Source of the DNA: Micromonospora sp. NBC_00389
GTDB taxonomy: Bacteria > Actinomycetota > Actinomycetes > Mycobacteriales > Micromonosporaceae
NCBI RefSeq assembly: GCF_036059255.1
Contig: NZ_CP107947.1
Location: 372,001 to 436,000, forward strand
DNA: 64,000 nt
Direction: 5' to 3'
Made by a program: the position numbers and the translations under genes
Shown: piece by piece, positions 1 to 7,919 of the stretch
Layout of the letters: each line of letters opens with the position of its first letter
Position numbering within the stretch: the first letter of the stretch is position 1
The notes under the pieces: model-generated
What the model saw: only the letters and a program-made list of their open reading frames with translations
Told to the model about the DNA's origin: nothing
Database searches by the model: none

Positions 1-252
1 CCGGTGGGCCAGCCACAGGTTGCCGCCGACAATCAGCGCCATGCCTAGGCCGACGGCGAGGAAGAGCAGCAGCCGGGTGACCAGCACACCGGTGAAGACC
101 TCGGTGTAGCGGACCTCGTCGAACCAGAGCCAGTCCGTCCACGCCTGAACACCCCACCCGAGCAGGGTGAAGAGCACGAACACCCCGACCAGGACGGCGA
201 TGGTGACGCGTCCGCGCCGGCTCATCCTCGGAAGGGGGCTGCTGCTACGCAT
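1..252 (-). CDS. UPF0182 family membrane protein, N-terminal part
   Basis: Only the first 84 codons are in the window; the gene runs off the left edge. The start is the ATG at 252-250. The visible protein has a basic N-terminus, a hydrophobic helix at about residues 17-34, the sequence WTDWLWFDEVRYTEVF, and a second hydrophobic helix at about 56-75. That arrangement is characteristic of UPF0182 (COG1615), a family of large multi-pass membrane proteins of unknown function found in most actinobacteria. Its neighbour is a PDZ/Lon-like protein, as in M. tuberculosis (Rv3193c next to Rv3194c). The family call is firm; the biochemical role is unknown. Confidence 0.9.
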   Translation of the reverse strand, partial: MRSSSPLPRMSRRGRVTIAVLVGVFVLFTLLGWGVQAWTDWLWFDEVRYTEVFTGVLVTRLLLFLAVGLGMALIVGGNLWLAHR

Positions 253-349
253 TACCACTGTTGGCTCCGCACGCTCGAATATGATCGGCTCCGACCAGGC
301 ACCCAGAGTACGGGGTGTTCCTGAACGTGGCGGGGCACGGTCACACGAG

Positions 350-1363
350 TCAGCAGCGGGTCGGCTGGCCCCCCGCGCGCAGCGTCTCCAGCGCGGTCAA
401 TGCTTCGTCCAATGAGCCCACCCGCAGCAGCGGCAGATCGGGCTGTGGATTGCGGACCGCCTCGGCGCAGTTGTCGGCCGGTACCAGGAATGCCTTGGCC
501 CCGGCGCGCTTCGCGCCGACCAGTTTCTGGGCGATCCCGCCGATCGGGCCGACCGCGCCCTCGTCGTCGATGGTGCCCGTGCCGGCGATGACCTTGCCGC
601 CGGTGAGGTCGGCCGGGGTCAGCTTGTCGATGATGCCCAGGGCGAACATCAGGCCGGCGCTCGGCCCGCCGATGTCCTCCAGGTCGATGTCGAGCGTGAA
701 CGGGTGCGGCTGCTGCTGGTCGATCTCGACGCCGATCCGCGGCCGGCCGTCCTGCTCGCGACTGGTCACCGTCGCGGTGGCCGGCACACCGTCACGGGTG
801 TAGCCGATGGCCAGGGCCGTGCCGGCCGGCTTGGCCCGGATCAGCTCGGTGAGCTTCGTGGCCACCGGCACCGGCTGGCCGTCGACCGAGGTGACCACGT
901 CGCCGACCTTGAGCTCCCCGGCGGACGGGCCGTCCGCGGCCACCGTCTTGACCACTACCTGCACCGGGAAGCCCAGTTCGCGCAGTGCCGCGGTCTCAGC
1001 GCTGGTCTCCGACGCCTGGAAGTCCTCGGCGTTGCGCTGCTCGACCTGCTCAGTCGACTCCCCCGGCGGGTAGACCAGCTCCCGCGGCACCACCGCCTCG
1101 TCGTCGGAGAACCAGCCGGCGATCGCCGCCCGGAGCCGCACCGTGGGCTGCACCCCCACCGTGGTCAGCCGGAGCTGGCCGGCGGAGGTCGACGTCTCCC
1201 GCCCGGAGATCTGGATGATTTCCTTGCCGCCGGCCGTGCCGAGGGTGTTGACCGTCGGGCCCGGGCCGAGCACCACGTACGGGATCGGCACCCGGAGCAC
1301 CCCGATGCTCAGCAGGGCGGTGAACAGGGCACCGAGCAGGACCGTCAGGCCACGACGTCTCAT
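350..1363 (-). CDS. Secreted or membrane-anchored PDZ domain protein with Lon-type (S16) protease domain
   Basis: 337 aa from the ATG at 1363. An N-terminal membrane segment lies at about residues 7-23. A PDZ domain spans about 134-200. A Lon-like proteolytic domain follows, with the catalytic Ser in GGPSAG (Ser235) and the catalytic Lys in GGIAQK (Lys280), giving the Ser-Lys dyad of S16 peptidases. There is no ATPase domain, so this is the ATP-independent surface-type Lon relative common in actinobacteria (Rv3194c type). It probably cleaves membrane or extracytoplasmic substrates held by the PDZ domain; substrates are unknown. It is divergent from the zincin gene at 1478, leaving a 114-bp shared promoter region. 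Confidence 0.9.
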   Translation of the reverse strand: MRRRGLTVLLGALFTALLSIGVLRVPIPYVVLGPGPTVNTLGTAGGKEIIQISGRETSTSAGQLRLTTVGVQPTVRLRAAIAGWFSDDEAVVPRELVYPPGESTEQVEQRNAEDFQASETSAETAALRELGFPVQVVVKTVAADGPSAGELKVGDVVTSVDGQPVPVATKLTELIRAKPAGTALAIGYTRDGVPATATVTSREQDGRPRIGVEIDQQQPHPFTLDIDLEDIGGPSAGLMFALGIIDKLTPADLTGGKVIAGTGTIDDEGAVGPIGGIAQKLVGAKRAGAKAFLVPADNCAEAVRNPQPDLPLLRVGSLDEALTALETLRAGGQPTRC

Positions 1364-1477
1364 GCGGCAGAGAGTACCGACCGCCCGGAGCGCGGCTGCC
1401 GGATGCGCGCACGACTTCGCCCTCAGCGCAACGCCAGCGGCGGCGACCTGGGGCGCGGCGCGCGTACCGTAGACGTC

Positions 1478-2785
1478 GTGCCTGATATTCCGTTCGGTTT
1501 CGCGCTCCCGGGTGGGCAACCACCAGACCCCAACGATCCCGCGCAGATGCAGCAGTTCATGTCGCAGTTGCAGCACCTGCTCTCCGCGCCGGGCAGCGGG
1601 CCGGTCAACTGGGACCTGGCCCGGCAGGTGGCGGCCAGCCAGCTGGCGGCTGCCGGCGACCCGGCGGTGTCGCCGTACGAGCGCAACGCGGTCGAGGAGG
1701 CCCTGCGCCTCGCTGACCTGTGGCTCGAACCCGCCTCGGCGTGGCCCTCCGGCATCCAGTCCCCGGTGGCGTGGAACCGGAACGAGTGGATCTTCAAGAC
1801 GCTCGACGTCTGGCGCAAGCTCTGCGACCCGGTGGCCAGCCGGATGGTCGGCGCGATGGGCGACCTGGTGCCGCCGGAGGCCCGCGCCCAGCTCGGCCCA
1901 ATGCAGTCGATGGTGGCCACCCTCGGTGGCGCGCTCTTCGGCGGCCAGTTGGGTCAGGCGCTCGGCTCGCTCGCCGCGGAGGTGCTCTCCGCCGGTGACA
2001 TCGGGCTACCGCTCGGCCCGGCGGGCACGGCCGCGCTGATCCCGGCCAACATCCGGGCGTACGGCGAGGGCCTGGAGCTTCCCGAGGACGAGGTACGCCT
2101 CTACGTGGCGCTGCGCGAGGCCGCCCACCAGCGGCTGTTCCAGCACGTCCCGTGGTTGCGCGGGCACGTGCTCAGCGCGGTCGAGATGTACGCCGCGGGC
2201 ATCCGGGTCAACCGGGAGGCGATCGAGGAGGCGATGGGCCGGGTCGACCCGACCGACCCGGAGTCGATGCAGGCGATCGCCCTGGAGGGCATCTTCACGC
2301 CGGAGGACAGCCCGGCCCAGAAGGCCTCGCTGGCCCGGCTGGAGACCGCGCTGGCCCTGGTCGAGGGCTGGGTGTGCCACGTGGTGGACAGCGCCGCCAG
2401 CGACCGACTGCCCAACGTCGTCCGACTGGGTGAGGCGTTCCGCCGTCGCCGGGCCGCCGGCGGTCCCGCCGAGCAGACCTTCGCCGCGCTGGTCGGCCTG
2501 GAGCTGCGCCCGCGCCGGCTGCGCGAGGCGGCGGCGCTCTGGGCCGCGCTCACCGAGCACCGCGGCATCGCCGGTCGGGACGCCGTGTGGGGCCACCCGG
2601 ACCTGCTCCCGTCGGACGACGACTTCGCCGACCCGGTCGCGTTCGCGATGAACGACATGGACCTGAGCGAGTTGGACAACTTCGACTTCACCGCGCCCGG
2701 CGGGGTGGAGGAGAAGGCCCCGGGCCAGCCTGACGACACCGACACCGACACCGACGGCGACACCGACGGCGACGCCAAGCCCTGA
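1478..2785 (+). CDS. Zincin-like metallopeptidase family protein (DUF2342 / TIGR03624 type)
   Basis: 435 aa from the GTG at 1478; longer readings upstream overlap the divergent protease gene and are not credible. The core carries REAAHQRLFQH at about residues 213-223, whose His residues (217, 223) and Glu214 resemble the metal site of this family, and the conserved GHPDLLP signature near the C-terminus. The Gly-rich stretch LGGALFGGQLGQALGSLA at about 149-166 is also typical. The family is often labelled 'putative hydrolase' or 'coenzyme F420 biosynthesis associated', but its reaction is not established. The last 20 residues are an acidic Asp/Thr/Gly run encoded by near-repeats of GACACC. Confidence 0.85.
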   Translation: MPDIPFGFALPGGQPPDPNDPAQMQQFMSQLQHLLSAPGSGPVNWDLARQVAASQLAAAGDPAVSPYERNAVEEALRLADLWLEPASAWPSGIQSPVAWNRNEWIFKTLDVWRKLCDPVASRMVGAMGDLVPPEARAQLGPMQSMVATLGGALFGGQLGQALGSLAAEVLSAGDIGLPLGPAGTAALIPANIRAYGEGLELPEDEVRLYVALREAAHQRLFQHVPWLRGHVLSAVEMYAAGIRVNREAIEEAMGRVDPTDPESMQAIALEGIFTPEDSPAQKASLARLETALALVEGWVCHVVDSAASDRLPNVVRLGEAFRRRRAAGGPAEQTFAALVGLELRPRRLREAAALWAALTEHRGIAGRDAVWGHPDLLPSDDDFADPVAFAMNDMDLSELDNFDFTAPGGVEEKAPGQPDDTDTDTDGDTDGDAKP

Positions 2786-2796
2786 CGACGGCCATT

Positions 2797-2824
2797 GGGT
2801 GCCCGCAGATCACCGCGGGCACCC
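2797..2824 (+). terminator. Hairpin terminator after the zincin gene
   Basis: A perfect 10-bp inverted repeat (GGGTGCCCGC at 2797-2806, its complement at 2815-2824) with an 8-nt loop starts 11 nt after the stop codon. There is no U-tract, as is common in high-GC actinobacteria. It separates two convergent genes and could act on both strands. Confidence 0.7.
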
Positions 2825-2864
2825 GGCACCGGGCTTCTCGCGGCCGGTCAGGCTGGTTGACCGG

Positions 2865-3473
2865 TCAGGCAGGGCGGCCCGAGCCCGAGAGTAGGGCGCG
2901 GGTGGCCTCCCAGCCCTCGAAGGCCGGGTCCAGGGTGGCCAGGTCGGCCGGGCCGCGCAGCCGGCGCCAGCCGGCGGTGACCGCCACGTCCTGTGGTCGA
3001 GGGGCACCGGCCCGCGCGTCGGCCGGGCTCGCGGTCTCCAGATCCAGCGGAGGCAGCCAACCCGGCACAGGCAGCCGTACGGCCACCCCGAGCAGGCCCG
3101 GGCCGCCGCCCTCCACCGGAGCGACCGCCACCGGTCGGGTGGTGAGCGGGCGCAGCAGCTTGCCGACGGTCAGCGCGGGCAGGTCGGGTACGTCGCCGGC
3201 GAGCACCGCCGCCTGGTCGTAGCCCTCCAGCGCGGCGAACACCGCGTTCGGCGTCGGCTCGGGCACCTCGTACACGGCGGTGCCGGGCCAGACCAGCGCG
3301 TCCGCCAGAGCACGGTCGGCCGGGGTCACCGCGACCGCGACCTCCACCTCGTTGAGCGTGGCGAACAGGTCGACGACGTCCTCGGCGAGCGCCGCGCGCC
3401 AGTCCTCCCGGTCAACGCCGGGCGGCGACCAGTGCACCGGCCCCAGCAACGCCACCACCACCCGCCGCGCCAT
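2865..3473 (-). CDS. CofC/DUF2064-like nucleotidyltransferase-fold protein
   Basis: 202 aa from an ATG. I do not recognise a named gene. The middle contains LAGDVPDLPALTVGKLL followed by VAVAPVEGGGPGLLGVAV. This resembles the 'GD-P-L-P ... V-PD--GG-N-L' pattern of GT-A-fold nucleotidyltransferases of the CofC and DUF2064 families. The N-terminus lacks the usual KTRL-type motif of DUF2064, so catalysis is doubtful. The gene stands alone on the minus strand, with the GC-rich tandem repeat of 3501-3573 just upstream of its start. A molybdopterin- or F420-related transferase role is only a guess from fold resemblance. Confidence 0.6.
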   Translation of the reverse strand: MARRVVVALLGPVHWSPPGVDREDWRAALAEDVVDLFATLNEVEVAVAVTPADRALADALVWPGTAVYEVPEPTPNAVFAALEGYDQAAVLAGDVPDLPALTVGKLLRPLTTRPVAVAPVEGGGPGLLGVAVRLPVPGWLPPLDLETASPADARAGAPRPQDVAVTAGWRRLRGPADLATLDPAFEGWEATRALLSGSGRPA

Positions 3474-3500
3474 CCCCCGACCCTAGCGCCCCCGACGCGG

Positions 3501-3573
3501 CGCGGCGCGGCCCGGCGCGGCCCGGCGCGGCCCGGCGCGGCCCGGCGCGGCCCGGCGCGGCCCGGCGCGGCCC
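3501..3573. repeat. 10-bp tandem repeat, CCCGGCGCGG
   Basis: Six perfect back-to-back copies occupy 3511-3570, preceded by a related unit at 3501-3510. The array lies 28 bp upstream of the minus-strand start at 3473. It is a candidate for variation in copy number. No coding role is supported. Confidence 0.9.
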
Positions 3574-3580
3574 TCCCCCC

Positions 3581-3657
3581 ATGATCGACTCCATATCGGC
3601 GATGGTGGGGTGTCCTGGAGCGCGGACAGCGCGATATCGCGGACATGGAGTCGATCT
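3581..3657. repeat. GATC-framed imperfect palindrome, copy 1
   Basis: The arms GATCGACTCCAT (3583-3594) and ATGGAGTCGAT (3645-3655) are inverted. A second inverted pair, TGTCC and GGACA, lies inside. Base-by-base it aligns with the element at 45895-45972 over about 80 positions, so the two are related copies. It sits between two minus-strand genes and could serve as a terminator for the YgjP-type gene. Confidence 0.75.
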
Positions 3658-3710
3658 AGGGCGCCGGAGGCCAGCCAGCCCATCAGGGCGGGGCGATCAG
3701 GGCGGGGGGG

Positions 3711-4241
3711 TCAGGTGGGGAGCGGGGCGCAGGAGGCGGCGGCGACGCCTTCGAGGTAGCCGCGGGCTCGTTCCGCCTTGGGGTAGCGGCCGACCAGCGC
3801 CCAGAACCGGGCGTTGTGGCTGGGCACGATGAGATGGGCAAGCTCGTGCAGCAGCACGTAGTCGATGACCCACTCGGGCATGTCCTGCACCCGATGGGAG
3901 ATCCGGATGCTGCGGTCGGCGGGGGTGCAGGAGCCCCACCGGCCGTTCTGGTTGGTGACCCACCGGACGCTCGCCGGCACCGCCTTCGCGCCGTACCCGA
4001 CGAGGTAGAGATCGATCAGCCGGGTGGCCCGGGCCAACAATTCGTCGTCGGAGCGGGCCAGCCGACCCTCCCTGGCCGCGAGCCGGGCCAGCATCCGGTC
4101 GACCCACTCGCTCTCCTCGGCCCGGGAGAACTGGTCCGGGATGAGGACGACGACCCGCTCACCGTCACGGTACGCAGACACCGTACGTCGTCGGCGCTGG
4201 CTGCGCCGCACCTCGACGACCGGCTTGCGCGTCCCCGCCAT
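3711..4241 (-). CDS. YgjP-type zinc metallopeptidase (M48-like, DUF45)
   Basis: 176 aa. The signature LHELAHLIVPSHNARFW holds the zinc motif HExxH (His132, Glu133, His136) and the downstream His142 of the gluzincin-like YgjP/SprT group. RWGSC at about residues 101-105 is a second family hallmark. The protein has no signal peptide and is probably cytoplasmic. The ATG at 4241 is preceded directly by an in-frame GTG; either may be used. Family members are predicted metal-dependent hydrolases with little functional data. It has no obvious operon partner. Confidence 0.88.
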   Translation of the reverse strand: MAGTRKPVVEVRRSQRRRRTVSAYRDGERVVVLIPDQFSRAEESEWVDRMLARLAAREGRLARSDDELLARATRLIDLYLVGYGAKAVPASVRWVTNQNGRWGSCTPADRSIRISHRVQDMPEWVIDYVLLHELAHLIVPSHNARFWALVGRYPKAERARGYLEGVAAASCAPLPT

Positions 4242-4244
4242 CAC

Positions 4245-4754
4245 TGGCCCGCGCAGCCTCGGCTACGTGTCACGAAGGAAAGCTAATGCGTACTGACCAG
4301 GGGTCCGCAAGAGTCAACCGCACGACACGCGCCCAGAAAATGGCGATTGGTCGCCCGGCGTCCCGAAAATTTCTTGGTCGGGTTGCCGCCAGGCCATCTC
4401 GTCACCCTTCGTGAACACCGATGGCGGCGCTGCGCGGCTCCCCTCCACCGTAGGTGATCACCCCCGCTCGCGCCTCCGCGGGGCCACCCGCACGGGTGGC
4501 TGAGAGGGTTTGGCCGGCGTGTCCCCGCCAAACTGACTTATCAGACCTAATTCGCCATGCACACTCTCGACGTCGACTAGCTCACAGTGTCGATGCACAG
4601 CTGACATGGAACCGCCCAGACCTGGGTAGGGTCCGCGGACCAGCGGTCACGATGGTGGCTGCGGAGTGAGACCCAGCGCCGGCGCCCCCTGTGGCCCGCC
4701 GCCGGGCACCCCGCCGGGACGGTATTGACCGGCGGACGAGACGAGGAGGGCACC
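4245..4754. other. 510-bp intergenic region with several hairpins
   Basis: No convincing gene is present. It contains successive small inverted repeats on the + strand. GCCACCC-GCAC-GGGTGGC is a 7-bp stem with a tetraloop near 4484-4501. GTTTGGC ... GCCAAAC brackets a 12-nt loop near 4508-4533. A TAGGGT hexamer near 4626-4631 could be a -10 box for the zinc ribbon gene at 4755, although a well-spaced -35 was not found. It is large for this compact region and may hold an RNA leader or small RNA. Confidence 0.4.
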
Positions 4755-4925
4755 GTGGCCGACCAGGCCCAGACGACCTACAACGGTTACTGCGTGAAGT
4801 GCAAGGAGAAGCGGGACTTCGAGGGGCACGTCGAGGTCTCGAAGACCGGGATGAACATGGCCAAGGGCAAGTGTCCGGTTTGCGGCACAACAGTGAACCG
4901 CATCCTCGGCAAGGCCAAGGTCTGA
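4755..4925 (+). CDS. Zinc ribbon microprotein, DUF5679 type
   Basis: 56 aa from the GTG at 4755, with an SD-like GAGGAGGG 4 nt upstream. Two Cys pairs, CVKCKEKR and CPVCGTTV, flank a basic middle and form a probable zinc ribbon. The C-terminus ends in the basic NRILGKAKV. Short proteins of this kind are widespread in actinobacteria and annotated DUF5679; their role is unknown, and nucleic-acid binding is plausible from charge and fold. It is followed by a very strong terminator, so it is transcribed alone. Confidence 0.85.
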   Translation: MADQAQTTYNGYCVKCKEKRDFEGHVEVSKTGMNMAKGKCPVCGTTVNRILGKAKV

Positions 4926-4938
4926 CCCGTACGGGTGG

Positions 4939-4978
4939 ACGGGGGCGGGGTGGCCAGCGACGGCCACCCCGCCCCCGT
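4939..4978 (+). terminator. Strong hairpin terminator, 17-bp perfect stem
   Basis: The arms 4939-4955 and 4962-4978 are exact inverted complements (ACGGGGGCGGGGTGGCC and its complement) with a 6-nt loop, 13 nt after the stop codon of the zinc ribbon gene. A short TTG follows, with no long U-tract. Confidence 0.9.
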
Positions 4979-5163
4979 TGCCGTATCGGACGGTGATCAC
5001 CGCAGTGCGGCCACCCGGTCATCGACGGTCTGTCGGGTGACCGACACCGTTACCGGCGGGTTGTGGATAACCCGGCAAATCCTGTGGACAGCGCTGGACA
5101 ACGGCCCGGCCACCTGTGGACAACGATCGACCGAGCGCACGGACGCGGTCACGATTCGTCATC

Positions 5164-6261
5164 ATGAGCCGTACTGCGCTGCCCCGCCCCACGCTGCTGC
5201 CCGGCCTCAGCCGGCTCTGGCGGGACCGGCACACCCTCCAGCTCGGCGTCGGCCCGGGGCCCGCCGTCCTGCTGGAGCTGGCGAACCCGCGCGCCGCCCG
5301 CCTGCTCGACCTGCTGGACGGCACCCGCAGCGAACGCGCCGTGCTGGCGCACCCAGCCGCCACCCAGGTCTCCACCGACGAGGCGTACAGCCTGCTCGAC
5401 GCCCTGCGCGCGGCGGGCCTGCTGGTGCCCGCACACAATCTGCTCCCCCGCGACCTGGCCGGCCCGGTCCGGGCCCGGCTCGCCGCGGAGGCCGCTGCGC
5501 TGGCCCTGGCCGCGGCCCGGCTGCCCGGCACCCCCGCGCAGGTCCTCCGCCAGCGGCTGGCCGCCCGGGTGCTGCTCACCGGCGCCGGGGCGCTCGGTGG
5601 CTCGCTGGCGGTGGCGCTGGCGCAGTCCGGCATCGGGCAGGTGATCCCGCATCTCACCGGCCCGGTACGCCCCGTCGACCTGGTCGGCACCGGCATCCCC
5701 GCCAGCGAGCTGGGCCAGCCGTTGGCACCGGCGGTACGGGCCGCGGTCAACCGCGTCGCGCCGGGGACCGGCACCCACCCGGGCCGGCCGACCCGCTTCG
5801 ACCTGGTGATCCAGCTCGGCACGGACCGTCCGCCCGCGCTGCTCGCCGCCGGTCTCGCCCAGCGCCGCCAGCCGCACCTGCTGGTCACCGTGCGCGAGGG
5901 CGTACCGGTCATCGGGCCGCTGGTCCGCCCGCCCGCCGGGCCCTGCCTGCACTGCGTCGAGCTGCACCGGGCCGACCGCGACCCGGCCTGGCCACGGCTC
6001 GCCGCCCAACTCGCTGCCGCCGAGCCGATGGCGGCCGGCGCGGCCGGCACGCTCCTCGCGGCCACCGGGTACGCGCTGGCCGAAGCGCTGGCGCAGCTCG
6101 ACGGCGGCAGTCCGGAGACGCTCGGCGGTGCCATGGAGATCATCGGCGCCGGCCGCTTCCGCCGCCGGGGCTGGCCGCCACATCCCGCGTGCGGGTGCTC
6201 GCGGAGCGGGCGTGGGCACCAGCCCAGCCGCAGAGCAGCAACGGAGCCCTCCGGTCGGTAA
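5164..6261 (+). CDS. ThiF/MoeB-family adenylyltransferase-like protein
   Basis: 365 aa from the ATG at 5164. The centre has a Rossmann nucleotide-binding segment, ARVLLTGAGALGGSLAVALA (about residues 136-155), as in ThiF, MoeB and E1 enzymes. Later come GPCLHCVELHRADRDPAWP and, near the C-terminus, WPPHPACGC. Together these two Cys pairs could form the structural zinc site of the family. Sequence outside the Rossmann core is divergent, so activation of a specific carrier protein or leader peptide cannot be assigned. It ends 10 bp before the ABC1 kinase gene, so the two are probably co-transcribed. Confidence 0.75.
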   Translation: MSRTALPRPTLLPGLSRLWRDRHTLQLGVGPGPAVLLELANPRAARLLDLLDGTRSERAVLAHPAATQVSTDEAYSLLDALRAAGLLVPAHNLLPRDLAGPVRARLAAEAAALALAAARLPGTPAQVLRQRLAARVLLTGAGALGGSLAVALAQSGIGQVIPHLTGPVRPVDLVGTGIPASELGQPLAPAVRAAVNRVAPGTGTHPGRPTRFDLVIQLGTDRPPALLAAGLAQRRQPHLLVTVREGVPVIGPLVRPPAGPCLHCVELHRADRDPAWPRLAAQLAAAEPMAAGAAGTLLAATGYALAEALAQLDGGSPETLGGAMEIIGAGRFRRRGWPPHPACGCSRSGRGHQPSRRAATEPSGR

Positions 6262-6271
6262 CAATGACCGT

Positions 6272-7618
6272 GTGACCGACATCCCGCGCCGGGCCGTGTC
6301 CCGGACCGCCAAGCTCGCCGCTCTGCCGCTCGGCTTCGCCGGTCGGACCGTCCTCGGCATGGGTAAGCGCGTCACCGGGCTCGCCTCCGACGTGATCTCC
6401 GCGGAGATCCAGCAGCGCACCGCCGAGCAGCTGTTCAGCGTGTTGGGCCAGCTCAAGGGCGGCGCGATGAAGTTCGGCCAGGCGCTGTCGGTCTTCGAGG
6501 CGGCCCTGCCGGAGGAGATCGCCGCCCCCTACCGCCAGGCCCTGACCAAGCTCCAGGAGGCCGCACCGCCACTCCCCGTCGCCAGCGTGCACAAGGTGCT
6601 GACCGAGCAGCTCGGCCCGGACTGGCGGGACCGGTTCGTCGAGTTCAACGACACCCCGGCCGCAGCGGCCAGCATCGGGCAGGTGCACCGGGCGCGGTGG
6701 CGCGAGCCGGGGTACGGCCCGGCGGGCGAACCGAACAGCCGCGACGTGGCAGTCAAGATCCAGTACCCGGGCGCCGGTGACGCGCTGCTCGCCGACCTCA
6801 AGCAGCTCTCCCGGCTGGGCGGGATGTTCCGGGCCATCCAGCCCGGCCTGGACGTCAAGCCGCTCCTGGCTGAGCTGCGCGAGCGGATCACCGAGGAGCT
6901 GGACTACGAGCTGGAGGCCGAGTCGCAGCGCACCTTCGCCGCCGCGTACGCCGACGACCCGGAGATCTACATCCCGGCGGTGGTCTCCACGTCGCCCCGG
7001 GTGCTGGTCACCGAGTGGGTGACGGGCACACCGCTGGCCGACATCATCCGGGAAGGCACCGAGGAGCGGCGGGACGAGGCTGGCCGGCTGATGGCCACCC
7101 TGCACCTCTCCGCGCCGCAGCGGGCCGGCCTTCTGCACGCCGACCCGCACCCGGGCAACTTCCGGCTGCTGCCCGACGGCCGGCTCGGGGTGATCGACTT
7201 CGGTGCGGTGGCTCGGATGCCCGAGGGCACACCGGAGCCGATCGGTCGCATCGCCGCGCTGGCCCTGCGCAGCGACGCCGACGGGGTCGTGGCCGGGCTG
7301 CGGTCAGAGGGGTTCATCAGCCCCACGGCGGAGATCGACGCCGAGGGGGTGCTCGACTTCCTCCGGCCGATGCTGGAGCCCATCGCCGCCGACGGGTTCC
7401 GCTTCACCCGGGCGTGGCTGCGGGCCGAGGCGGCCCGACTGGCAAGCCCCCGCTCCCCCACCTACCAGCTGAGCCGGCAGCTCAACCTGCCGCCGTCGTA
7501 CCTGCTCATCCACCGGGTGACGCTCGGGTCGATCGGGGTGCTCTGCCAGTTGGAGGCGAAGGCCCCGTACCGGAGCATCCTGGAGCGCTGGCTGCCGGGC
7601 TTCGCCCCCGTCGCCTGA
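6272..7618 (+). CDS. ABC1/UbiB/AarF-family atypical kinase
   Basis: 448 aa from the GTG at 6272. The ABC1 hallmarks are clear: LGQLKGGAMKFGQALS (the KxGQ motif), AAASIGQVHRA (the Ala-rich loop), AVKIQYPG (the ATP-site Lys), HADPHPGNF and VIDFGAV (catalytic and metal loops). The family includes UbiB/Coq8 of quinone synthesis; actinobacterial members such as Rv3197 sit beside whiB7 and have been linked to intrinsic macrolide tolerance. Here it converges on the whiB7 locus from the other strand. There is no membrane helix at the C-terminus. Its substrate is unknown. Confidence 0.92.
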   Translation: MTDIPRRAVSRTAKLAALPLGFAGRTVLGMGKRVTGLASDVISAEIQQRTAEQLFSVLGQLKGGAMKFGQALSVFEAALPEEIAAPYRQALTKLQEAAPPLPVASVHKVLTEQLGPDWRDRFVEFNDTPAAAASIGQVHRARWREPGYGPAGEPNSRDVAVKIQYPGAGDALLADLKQLSRLGGMFRAIQPGLDVKPLLAELRERITEELDYELEAESQRTFAAAYADDPEIYIPAVVSTSPRVLVTEWVTGTPLADIIREGTEERRDEAGRLMATLHLSAPQRAGLLHADPHPGNFRLLPDGRLGVIDFGAVARMPEGTPEPIGRIAALALRSDADGVVAGLRSEGFISPTAEIDAEGVLDFLRPMLEPIAADGFRFTRAWLRAEAARLASPRSPTYQLSRQLNLPPSYLLIHRVTLGSIGVLCQLEAKAPYRSILERWLPGFAPVA

Positions 7619-7636
7619 ACACACCGTCGACGCCAG

Positions 7637-7667
7637 GAAGGGCGGGTGCCGGTGGCACCCGCCCTTC
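7637..7667. terminator. Bidirectional hairpin terminator
   Basis: A perfect 14-bp stem (7637-7650 with 7654-7667, GAAGGGCGGGTGCC and its complement) closes on a 3-nt loop between the convergent ABC1 kinase gene and the whiB7-linked microprotein gene. It is placed to stop both transcripts. Confidence 0.9.
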
Positions 7668-7681
7668 TGCGTGGGGTGGTA

Positions 7682-7861
7682 CTAGAGAACGCCCAGGTCG
7701 CGCGCCGACTGGTTACGGCTGTTCATGGCGACGGTACGGGCGGATCGGGTTGCCTCAGTGCTCGTGGTGGTACGACCGGCCTGAGGCCGGCGCATTCGAG
7801 CCCGGGACAACGCTTCGTGGAGTAGTTGCATCTCAAAGGCTCCAGTCGGTACGTGCAACAT
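7682..7861 (-). CDS. 59-aa microprotein downstream of whiB7
   Basis: ATG at 7861. The N-terminus MLHVPTGAFEMQLLHEALSR is predicted to be helical and hydrophobic/acidic. The remainder is Arg/Thr/Ser-rich and basic, ending RDLGVL. I recall similar short proteins in other actinobacteria but no name or function. It lies 58 bp after the whiB7 stop on the same strand, with a small hairpin (GCCGGTG-TCA-CACCGGC) between. It is likely made from the whiB7 transcript and so may belong to the antibiotic-stress response. The ribosome site is weak (GAGAAA). The reading is supported by its exact fit between whiB7 and the terminator. Confidence 0.6.
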   Translation of the reverse strand: MLHVPTGAFEMQLLHEALSRARMRRPQAGRTTTSTEATRSARTVAMNSRNQSARDLGVL

Positions 7862-7919
7862 CGTTTTCTCACTCGCTGCCGGTGTGACACCGGCGTAGTT
7901 GGGACGGATCGGGAACATG

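Noticed and set aside
3501..3573. CRISPR or replication-origin iterons
   Set aside because: A 10-bp pure GC tandem without spacers, no AT-rich region and no rep or cas gene.
4480..4545. Possible TPP riboswitch (a CTGAGA motif after a hairpin)
   Set aside because: The conserved second half (GAACCTGATC ... GGATAATGCC-like) is absent and the downstream gene is not a thiamine gene.
5040..5130. DnaA-box-like TTGTGGATAACC and several TGTGGACA sequences near 5060-5130
   Set aside because: Only a few loosely matching sites, with no dnaA, dnaN or parAB genes nearby; not enough to propose an origin.
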